Positions 1-6,039 of a stretch of 7,383 bases of DNA are shown here, in pieces. Position 1 is the stretch's first letter. Each line of letters begins with the position of its first letter. The position numbers and the translations under genes were made by a program. This DNA is from Fen-1308 sp035319185. Lineage in GTDB: Bacteria; Nitrospirota; Thermodesulfovibrionia; Thermodesulfovibrionales; Dissulfurispiraceae. Location: contig DATHDF010000034.1 of the NCBI GenBank assembly GCA_035319185.1, positions 1-7,383 of the forward strand, read 5' to 3'. Under the pieces are notes generated by a model. That model was not told where the DNA came from. It was given only the letters and a program-made list of their open reading frames with translations, and did no database searches.

Positions 1-2506
1 GCCTGGTCAGCGCCTCTGACTTGATGCGTTCCGACATGTCGGCAAACAATTCAAATGCTTCCTTCTTGTATTCTACCAAAGGGTCTTTCTGGGCGTATCC
101 CCTGAGCCCGATGCCCTCTTTCAGGTGGTCGATATTCAGAAGATGGTCTTTCCATTGGGTATCGATAATCTGAAGCAGCACCATCTTTTCAAGATAGCGC
201 ATGATGTCGCTTCCAGATTCCGCCTCTTTTGTCTCGTACATCTCCCTGAGCGACGAAACGATAAGCTCCCGCAAATCGGGGGTCCCCTTGAATCCGTCTA
301 AAGATGGTCTGATTCCGTATGCGCCTTCGAGCGCTGCCGAAAGGCCCGGCAGGTCCCATTCATCATAGCGCTCTTCCGGGCAGTATACGAAAAGAAACTC
401 ATCCACGACGTCTTCGATAATGTCGAAGACCTTGGGCTTCAGGGATTCGCCCAGGAGTATTTCCTTCCTGAACGAATAAATCTCGGTCCGCTGCTTGTTC
501 ATGACATCGTCATATTCCAGGAGGTGTTTTCTGATATCGAAGTTATGCGCCTCGACCTTTTTCTGGGCATTTTCGATCGCCTTCGTAACCATCCTGTTTT
601 CGATCGGGATGTCCTCATCCATCTTCAGCAGGTTCATCAGGCTGTTTATTTTATCCGAGCCGAAGATGCGCATAAGGTCGTCTTCGAGAGAAAGATAGAA
701 CCTTGACGCCCCGGGATCGCCCTGCCTGCCGGATCTTCCACGGAGCTGGTTGTCTATCCTGCGGGCCTCATGGCGCTCGGTCCCTATGATGTTGAGCCCG
801 CCCGCCTCTACGACCTGTTCCCGCTCGACGGTGCAGATTTCGCGCGCCTTTTCAAGGGCTGCTGCGTATTCCTCATCGGTGTATGACTCCTTGTCTTTCA
901 GGAGGTCTGCCGCCAGGCCGCTGGGATTGCCGCCCAGCACTATGTCCGTGCCCCGACCGGCCATGTTCGTCGCGATTGTGACGGCACCGTACCTGCCGGC
1001 CTGCGCAACGATTTCAGCCTCTTTCTCGTGGAACTTGGCGTTGAGGACTGCATGCCTGATCTGCTTCTTCTTGAGCAGGTGGCTGAGTATCTCCGATTTC
1101 TCGATCGATGTCGTGCCGACAAGGACGGGCTGCCCTTTTTTGTGACATTCCTCTATTTCGCCGATAACGGCGTTGAACTTGCCGTTCTGGTTCTTGTAGA
1201 CGACGTCGGCATTGTCGGCCCTTCGCATAGGTTTGTTCGTAGGTATTACCAGCACCTCTAGGTTGTATATCTGCGCGAATTCCGCAGCTTCCGTATCTGC
1301 AGTGCCGGTCATTCCAGCGAGCTTGCCGTACATCCTGAACAGGTTCTGGAACGTTATGGTGGCGAGCGTCTGGTTTTCGCTCGCGATCTTGACACCCTCC
1401 TTTGCCTCGATTGCCTGATGGAGACCGTCGCTCCAGCGCCTTCCAGGCATCAGCCTTCCGGTAAACTCGTCTACGATGATAACCTCTCCATCCTTCACTA
1501 CATATTCGTCATCCAGCTTGTAAAGATGATGCGCCCTCAGGGCCTGCAGCACATGGTGCACCAGCTCTATGTTTGAAGGGTCATAGAGGTTTGACACGCC
1601 GAGGAGCCGCTCGACCTTAGAGCTTCCGGATTCGCTCAATGTAACGGTCTTGAGCTTCTCGTCAAGCTTGAAGTCGCCTGAAAGGACATTGCCGCCTTCA
1701 TCCAGCACAACAGGCTTAAGGTTAGGGATGATCCTGTTGATCTTGTAATATTTGTCGGTCGATTCCTCAGACGGGCCGGATATGATGAGAGGCGTCCTGG
1801 CCTCGTCGATAAGTATGCTGTCCACTTCGTCTACTATGGCGTAGTGCAGTTCACGCTGGCTGAAGTCCGAAAGATCGTACTTCATGTTGTCCCTGAGGTA
1901 ATCGAACCCGAACTCGTTGTTTGTGCCGTACGTTATGTCGGCAAGATAGGCTTCACGTCTGGTGCAGGGCCGCAAATAGTCGAACCTCTTGTCGCTTGAC
2001 CTGAATGAGCGGTCGAAGAGAAACGAATAGTCGTGCTGAATGACGCCGACCGACAGGCCGAGAAAGTCGTATAGTTGCCCCATCCACTGAGCGTCCCTTT
2101 TGGCGAGGTAATCGTTTACCGTTACCACATGAACGCCTTTGCCTTCGATTGCGTTCAAATATACGGAGAGAGTCGCAACCAGTGTTTTTCCTTCTCCGGT
2201 CTTCATCTCCGCGATCTTTCCTTCGTGGAGGGCGATGCCTCCTATTAACTGCACATCGAAGTGGCGCATGTTCAGCCGGCGCTTCGACGCCTCTCTGACA
2301 ACTGCAAATGCTTCGTTCCGGATATCGTCGAGAGATTTGCCCCGGCTCATCAGCTCCCTGAACTCGCCTGTTTTGGCAGACAGCTGCTCGCTGCTCAACG
2401 ATGAAACGGCATTTTCGAGGGCGTTTATTTCATCTACGGCCTTGAAAAGTCTTTTTAATTCACGTTCGTTCTTCGTTCCGAAGATTTTTTTCAGGATATC
2501 CACCAT
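1..2506 (-). CDS. secA: SecA, preprotein translocase ATPase (3' end truncated by window)
   Basis: SecA is the cytosolic/membrane-peripheral motor that pushes unfolded preproteins through SecYEG. Reading the minus strand from the ATG at 2506 gives 835 uninterrupted codons to the window edge with no stop or frameshift. Visible motifs are Walker A MKTGEGKT (residues 101-108), the TYGTNNEFGFDYLRDN block (192-207), the Walker B region VDEVDSILIDEA (225-236), MTGTADTEA (399-407), ATNMAGRGTDIVLGG (512-526), QLRGRSGRQGD (587-596 region), and LLEYDDVMNKQR then LRGYAQKDP in the helical scaffold/wing part. Compared with E. coli SecA as remembered, about 17 extra residues lie between Walker A and DEVDS. 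The C-terminal tail, where a zinc-binding CxC...CC motif would sit, lies outside the window. The start is uncertain: the AAGGA motif sits only 2 nt before this ATG but 5 nt before the next codon, GTG at 2503. Translation was done by hand; the identity is certain. Confidence 0.98.
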   Translation of the reverse strand, partial: MVDILKKIFGTKNERELKRLFKAVDEINALENAVSSLSSEQLSAKTGEFRELMSRGKSLDDIRNEAFAVVREASKRRLNMRHFDVQLIGGIALHEGKIAEMKTGEGKTLVATLSVYLNAIEGKGVHVVTVNDYLAKRDAQWMGQLYDFLGLSVGVIQHDYSFLFDRSFRSSDKRFDYLRPCTRREAYLADITYGTNNEFGFDYLRDNMKYDLSDFSQRELHYAIVDEVDSILIDEARTPLIISGPSEESTDKYYKINRIIPNLKPVVLDEGGNVLSGDFKLDEKLKTVTLSESGSSKVERLLGVSNLYDPSNIELVHHVLQALRAHHLYKLDDEYVVKDGEVIIVDEFTGRLMPGRRWSDGLHQAIEAKEGVKIASENQTLATITFQNLFRMYGKLAGMTGTADTEAAEFAQIYNLEVLVIPTNKPMRRADNADVVYKNQNGKFNAVIGEIEECHKKGQPVLVGTTSIEKSEILSHLLKKKQIRHAVLNAKFHEKEAEIVAQAGRYGAVTIATNMAGRGTDIVLGGNPSGLAADLLKDKESYTDEEYAAALEKAREICTVEREQVVEAGGLNIIGTERHEARRIDNQLRGRSGRQGDPGASRFYLSLEDDLMRIFGSDKINSLMNLLKMDEDIPIENRMVTKAIENAQKKVEAHNFDIRKHLLEYDDVMNKQRTEIYSFRKEILLGESLKPKVFDIIEDVVDEFLFVYCPEERYDEWDLPGLSAALEGAYGIRPSLDGFKGTPDLRELIVSSLREMYETKEAESGSDIMRYLEKMVLLQIIDTQWKDHLLNIDHLKEGIGLRGYAQKDPLVEYKKEAFELFADMSERIKSEALTR

Positions 2507-2513
2507 AATCCTT
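2507..2513 (-). promoter_or_regulatory. secA ribosome binding site, start-deciding
   Basis: On the minus strand AAGGA (2513 to 2509) is followed by TT and then ATG GTG. Spacing is 2 nt to the ATG at 2506, which is tight, and 5 nt to the GTG at 2503, which is more usual. The two starts differ by one residue only. I keep the ATG as the default call and flag GTG as a real alternative. Confidence 0.5.
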
Positions 2514-2563
2514 ATACTAAAAATAAAATTGTGATTAATGCAAGCTCTCTTGGCGCGTAATTG

Positions 2564-2572
2564 TGGTATAAT
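2564..2572 (+). promoter_or_regulatory. Probable extended -10 promoter for the pilT operon
   Basis: The sequence TGGTATAAT is a perfect TATAAT hexamer (2567-2572) preceded by the TGn extension typical of extended -10 sigma-70-type promoters. No good -35 hexamer lies 16-18 bp upstream; an extended -10 can compensate for that. Transcription would start near 2579-2580, giving a leader of about 58 nt before the pilT ATG at 2638. The leader contains a short inverted repeat, TGCCG (2606-2610) and CGGCA (2617-2621) with a 6-nt loop, just before the ribosome binding site. In the rest of the 131-bp spacer (2507-2637) I saw no convincing minus-strand promoter for secA. Confidence 0.55.
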
Positions 2573-2620
2573 CCGAATAGACATTTCACAACTAAATACT
2601 GTTGATGCCGGCCGTTCGGC

Positions 2621-2637
2621 AGAGGGGGTTGGTCTTT
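2621..2637 (+). promoter_or_regulatory. pilT ribosome binding site, start-deciding
   Basis: AGAGGGGG (2621-2628) lies 9 nt before the ATG at 2638. This supports that start over the upstream in-frame TTG (2602) and ATG (2605), which would place the Shine-Dalgarno inside the coding region and add a non-conserved N-terminal peptide. Confidence 0.7.
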
Positions 2638-3714
2638 ATGGAAATGATCGATATCTTGGTGGCGGGGGCCCAGTCAAAGGCCTCAGACATCCACATCGTG
2701 GTCGGCAAGCCACCTATGGTCAGAATCAATGGGAGCATGAATCCGCTGAAACAATTTCCTGTGCTGACGGAAGAGGGGTCCAAAGGCCTGATATACAGCA
2801 TGCTTTACCAGGACCAGATCGGAAGGTTCGAGGAGAAGCTCGAGCTCGACTTTTCGTATAACGTCCCCGGTCTGAGCAGATTCAGGGTGAACGTCCTCTC
2901 CCAGAAAAACGGTATCGAGGCGGTTCTCAGACTGATTCCGAGCAAAATACCTAATTCAAAGGAAATACGTCTGTCCGACCCCATAATAGCGTTGACTAAG
3001 CTTCCGAGGGGGCTCATACTTGTCACTGGCCCGACCGGATCGGGGAAGTCCACAACTCTAGCGAGCATGATAGATATTATCAACACCGAAAGGCGCGAGC
3101 ACATAATCACTATCGAGGATCCAATCGAATTCGTCTTCGATCATAAACACTGCATTGTAAGGCAGAGGGAAGTCGGCATGAATACCCACTCTTTTGCCGA
3201 TGCCCTCAAACATTGCCTGAGGCAGGACCCAGACGTAATACTGGTCGGTGAAATGCGCGACCTAGAAACGATACAGCTTGCAGTGACCTCCGCAGAAACC
3301 GGACACCTCGTCTTTGCAACCCTTCATACGCAGGACGCCCCGCAGACGGTGGACAGGGTCATCGACGTATTCCCGCCGCACCAGCAGCAGCAGATGAGGG
3401 TCCAGCTGGCATCGACGCTCAAGGCCGTTATCTGTCAGCAGCTGCTTCCGAAGGCTGACGGCAGGGGCCGTGTGGCTGCGCGTGAGCTGATGATCGTGAC
3501 CCACGCGATCTCAAACCTGATCAGGGAAGGCAAGACCCATCAGATCTATTCGGCCATTGAGACAGGCGCCAAGCAGGGTATGACGACCCTCGAAGCGTCT
3601 CTTGCGGAACTGGTGAGAGACAAGCTCATCACGATCGACGATGCTTTTTCCAAGGCCAACAACCCTGACACCCTGAGGCTCAAGCTTGCATCTATGGGCA
3701 TAAAGACCCAATAA
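2638..3714 (+). CDS. pilT: PilT, type IV pilus retraction ATPase
   Basis: PilT is a hexameric cytoplasmic ATPase of the secretion/pilus ATPase superfamily. It depolymerises pilin at the base of type IV pili, powering twitching motility and DNA uptake. From the ATG at 2638 the protein is 358 residues, a normal PilT length. The N-terminal PAS-like domain (about 1-100) contains ASDIHIVVGKPP and LSRFRVN. The ATPase core has Walker A GPTGSGKST (131-139), Asp box ITIEDPIEF (157-165), Walker B DPDVILVGEMRD (197-208, with E205) and His box TGHLVFATLHT (221-231). The C-terminal motif AISNLIREGK (290-299) matches the PilT-typical AIRNLIREGK with Ser for Arg, which favours PilT over PilB. All catalytic boxes are intact. 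It is first in a probable two-gene operon: a second family member follows after 14 bp. No pilus assembly genes are nearby. Confidence 0.95.
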   Translation: MEMIDILVAGAQSKASDIHIVVGKPPMVRINGSMNPLKQFPVLTEEGSKGLIYSMLYQDQIGRFEEKLELDFSYNVPGLSRFRVNVLSQKNGIEAVLRLIPSKIPNSKEIRLSDPIIALTKLPRGLILVTGPTGSGKSTTLASMIDIINTERREHIITIEDPIEFVFDHKHCIVRQREVGMNTHSFADALKHCLRQDPDVILVGEMRDLETIQLAVTSAETGHLVFATLHTQDAPQTVDRVIDVFPPHQQQQMRVQLASTLKAVICQQLLPKADGRGRVAARELMIVTHAISNLIREGKTHQIYSAIETGAKQGMTTLEASLAELVRDKLITIDDAFSKANNPDTLRLKLASMGIKTQ

Positions 3715-3728
3715 ACAGGAGTTATCGC

Positions 3729-5210
3729 ATGACTATTGACGATTGTCTGAAGGAGTTGCTGGACAGGGGAGGCAGCGACCTCCATCTGCGCGTAGGCCGC
3801 CCGCCCATTATCAGGATCGACGGCAACCCGATGCAGCTTGAATTTCCTCCTCTCACCCAGAAGATGCTTGAAGTCATGTTTGTCCCGATGCTTACCGAAA
3901 ACCAGAAACAGATACTCCAGAAACGCAGGGCTGTGGATTTCACATACGAATATCAAGGCACCATTCAGTTGAGGTGCAGCCTATTCTTCCAGGAGGGCAT
4001 GCTTGGCGCAGTGATGAAGATTGCGCCTGAGAGCATGCCGGCGGGAAAAACGTCCATGGGCAAGGTGTCGGTGTCAGGGGTCGAGCCGAACCTCAATTTT
4101 TATCTGAGGGAACTGATCAAGCGAGGAGGCTCCGATCTTCATCTCAAAGTCGGGAGGCCGCCGCTCTTCAGGATTCGGGGAGATCTTCTGCCGACCGAAT
4201 TCCCGGTCATCGGAAAGAAGGACATGGAAGATCTGCTGCTGCCGATATTGAACGGCGTGCAGCGCGACAGGCTGGAGCGTGAGCGTGAGCTCGATTTCTC
4301 GTATCTGATCGAAGAGCTCGCCCGGTTCAGGGGCAACTATTTCTACCAGATGGACAAGCTGGGGGGCGTATTCAGGGTTATTCCTATCAAGATTGCGACG
4401 CTTGAGGAGCTTGGCCTGCCGGAGGTGCTCAAAGAGATCGTTTCGCGCGAGCAGGGGTTGATACTTGTAACAGGGCCTACCGGCAGCGGCAAATCGACCA
4501 CGCTGGCGGCAATGGTGGATTACCTGAATGAACGAGTTGACAAGCATATTGTCACCATCGAGGACCCGATAGAATTCATCCATAACGACAAGAAGTGCGT
4601 TATTAACCAGCGCGAGGTCGGCAATGACACCCGGTCCTTTTCGGAAGCGCTGAGGCATGCGCTCCGGCAGGACCCCGATATCATTCTTGTCGGCGAGATG
4701 CGCGACCCTGAAACGATCCATACTGCACTGACTGCATCTGAAACCGGCCACATCGTTGTCAGCACGCTCCATACGACGTATGCCAAGCAGTCCATCAGCA
4801 GGATCATCGACGCGTTCGAGCCCGCGCAGCAGAACCATATAAGGATCAGGACGGCCATGGCCCTCGTAGCAACGGTTGCGCAGAAGCTGATAAAGAAATC
4901 GGACGGATCGGGCAGGACGGCTGTGATGGAGGTAATGATCAACACGCCGACGATAAAAAAGCTGATAACCGACGAGAAGCTTGATCAGATCGACAAGATA
5001 ATCGAGGAATCGGCCAAGCTTTATAAAATGCAGACCTTCAACCAGCACCTTTTCAAGCTTGTGCAGGAAAGCATGCTTACGAAGGAGGACGCACTGGCCG
5101 CATCATACAATCCGAACGACCTGCGGATCATGTTCCAGACCCAGATGGTAGGGGACAAGATCGAGAACATAAAGAAAGCCCAGAGACCTGCCTGGGTAAA
5201 GGAACAGTAA
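3729..5210 (+). CDS. PilT/PilU-family retraction ATPase with duplicated N-terminal domain
   Basis: The 493-residue protein belongs to the PilT/PilU family and probably acts with, or modulates, the upstream PilT during pilus retraction. The ATPase core is single and complete: Walker A GPTGSGKST (249-257), Asp box VTIEDPIEF (275-283), Walker B DPDIILVGEMRD (315-326) and His box TGHIVVSTLHT (339-349). The PilT AIRNLIREGK motif is not kept (LITDEKLDQI instead). The C-terminal stretch with MQTFNQ, EDAL and NPNDLR (434-467) resembles PilU. A short charged tail follows (471-493). The oddity is at the front: the family's N-terminal domain appears twice, at about 2-100 and 121-219, separated by about 20 residues, which makes the protein over 100 residues longer than usual. 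The start is backed by CAGGAG (3716-3721) 7 nt before the ATG, 14 bp after the pilT stop. Family membership is certain; calling it the functional PilU is inference. Confidence 0.94.
   Translation: MTIDDCLKELLDRGGSDLHLRVGRPPIIRIDGNPMQLEFPPLTQKMLEVMFVPMLTENQKQILQKRRAVDFTYEYQGTIQLRCSLFFQEGMLGAVMKIAPESMPAGKTSMGKVSVSGVEPNLNFYLRELIKRGGSDLHLKVGRPPLFRIRGDLLPTEFPVIGKKDMEDLLLPILNGVQRDRLERERELDFSYLIEELARFRGNYFYQMDKLGGVFRVIPIKIATLEELGLPEVLKEIVSREQGLILVTGPTGSGKSTTLAAMVDYLNERVDKHIVTIEDPIEFIHNDKKCVINQREVGNDTRSFSEALRHALRQDPDIILVGEMRDPETIHTALTASETGHIVVSTLHTTYAKQSISRIIDAFEPAQQNHIRIRTAMALVATVAQKLIKKSDGSGRTAVMEVMINTPTIKKLITDEKLDQIDKIIEESAKLYKMQTFNQHLFKLVQESMLTKEDALAASYNPNDLRIMFQTQMVGDKIENIKKAQRPAWVKEQ
3732..4385 (+). 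repeat. Tandem protein-level repeat: two PilT N-terminal domains
   Basis: Residues 2-100 (3732-4028) and 121-219 (4089-4385) of the second ATPase align without gaps at a constant offset of 119 residues. By hand count about 39 of 99 positions are identical. The best block is RGGSDLHL-x-VGRPP, present at 13-25 and 132-144. VDF/LDF, FxQ and LGxV also align. The DNA copies are well diverged, so the duplication is old and not an assembly artefact. The second copy keeps the ARFRGN motif expected next to the ATPase core; the first has IQLRCS at that place. Confidence 0.9.
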
Positions 5211-5216
5211 ATTCCT

Positions 5217-5251
5217 TATAGGGGCGCAGTTCACTGCGCTCCTATATTTTT
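5217..5251 (+). terminator. Rho-independent terminator of the pil operon, in the convergent gap
   Basis: Arms TATAGGGGCGCAG (5217-5229) and CTGCGCTCCTATA (5234-5246) form a 13-bp stem with one G-T wobble and a TTCA loop. Five T residues (5247-5251) follow on the plus strand. It begins 6 bp after the stop codon of the second ATPase gene. The right arm contains the complement of the rlmB stop codon (5242-5244). On the minus strand the hairpin is followed by AGGAAT and not a T-run, so it is a standard terminator only for plus-strand transcription. Confidence 0.85.
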
Positions 5252-6039
5252 CTTCTCTGCCGCATCACCTCGTAGGCGATTATCCCTGTTGCAACCGATA
5301 CGTTCAATGAATTGACGATCCCTCTCATCGGCAGGCTGACAAGGACGTCGCACATCTCCTTAACAGTCCTGCGCATTCCCTCACCCTCGGAACCGACGAC
5401 AACGGCAATCGGTCCTTTCAGATCGACTTCCCATATGCCCGAGGGCGCATCCGCTTCAGCGCCGACGATGGTAACGTCCCTTTCCTTCATCAGGGCGACG
5501 GCATGCTTGATATTTACGACCTCGGCCATGGCTACATGCTGAATCGCGCCTGCCGATGCCTTATACACGACCGGCGTCAAGCCTGCAGACCTGCGAGACT
5601 GAAACACCACTCCGTCAGCTCCGGCTGCATCTGCGACGCGCAATATCGCGCCGAAATTCCGCGGGTCTTCTATGCAGTCGAGCACTACGAAAAAGGGAGT
5701 CGAACTCTTCCTGAAGGCGCGGTCGATGAGATCTTCTATATCGAGCAGTTCCTTCGGCGCTACCGAAGCCGCGATGCCCTGATGGCCCTTGTCGAATTTT
5801 GCGTCGAAGAAATCCTTCTCGACCAGTTTGACCGGGATGAGCTTCGACTCGGCTAGACCCATAACCGCCTTGAGACTGCCTGCTGATTGTCTGTGAACAA
5901 ATATCGCTGTGATCCTGGCCCCTGATTTCAGGGCCTCCGATACGGGGTTCAGTCCGTAGATATAAAAGTCTTCGCGGGTAGCAGGCCTGTACTGCGGCCT
6001 GTCTGGGCTATACGATCTTGATCTTCCAGGCCGTGCCAT
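5242..6039 (-). CDS. rlmB: RlmB, 23S rRNA 2'-O-ribose guanosine methyltransferase (TrmH/SpoU family)
   Basis: RlmB uses S-adenosylmethionine to methylate the 2'-O of a guanosine in the peptidyl-transferase region of 23S rRNA (G2251 in E. coli numbering). The 265-residue product has a basic N-terminal extension (about 1-22), an L30e-like substrate-binding domain (about 24-100) and a SPOUT knot domain. The three SPOUT motifs are present: DPRNFGAILRVADAAG (125-140), VVVGSEGEGMRR (213-224) and LPMRGIVNSLNVSVATGI (236-253). The start is the ATG at 6039, preceded by GAGGA (6052-6048) with an 8-nt spacer. A TTG at 6054 would add five residues and would overlap this ribosome binding site. The gene overlaps the 3' end of cysS by 32 bp, suggesting translational coupling. 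A different TrmH-family target cannot be excluded, but RlmB is the best match. Confidence 0.92.
   Translation of the reverse strand: MARPGRSRSYSPDRPQYRPATREDFYIYGLNPVSEALKSGARITAIFVHRQSAGSLKAVMGLAESKLIPVKLVEKDFFDAKFDKGHQGIAASVAPKELLDIEDLIDRAFRKSSTPFFVVLDCIEDPRNFGAILRVADAAGADGVVFQSRRSAGLTPVVYKASAGAIQHVAMAEVVNIKHAVALMKERDVTIVGAEADAPSGIWEVDLKGPIAVVVGSEGEGMRRTVKEMCDVLVSLPMRGIVNSLNVSVATGIIAYEVMRQRRKI

Noticed and set aside
750..1418. Plus-strand open frames of 68-131 codons inside the secA region
   Set aside because: They are shadows of secA, which is continuous on the minus strand with every expected motif. Their products look like low-complexity Ser/Arg-rich reverse translations.
2551..2566. 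Possible sigma-54 promoter (TGGCGCG...TTGTG), attractive because pilus genes often use sigma-54
   Set aside because: The GG to GC spacing is one base short and the -12 element has GT where GC is required. The overlapping extended -10 TATAAT is a much better match.
2606..2621. Small hairpin (5-bp stem) just before the pilT ribosome binding site as a riboswitch or thermosensor
   Set aside because: The stem is too short and does not sequester the ribosome binding site. There is no conserved riboswitch core in the leader of about 58 nt.
2602..2637. Upstream TTG/ATG starts that would lengthen PilT by 11-12 residues
   Set aside because: The extension (MPAVRQRG-like) is not PilT-like and would swallow the good ribosome binding site 9 nt before the ATG at 2638.
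4074..5048. Long 324-codon open frame antisense to the second ATPase gene
   Set aside because: The translation is rich in Arg and Leu with no recognisable domain. It is fully explained by the codon bias of the real PilT-family gene on the other strand.
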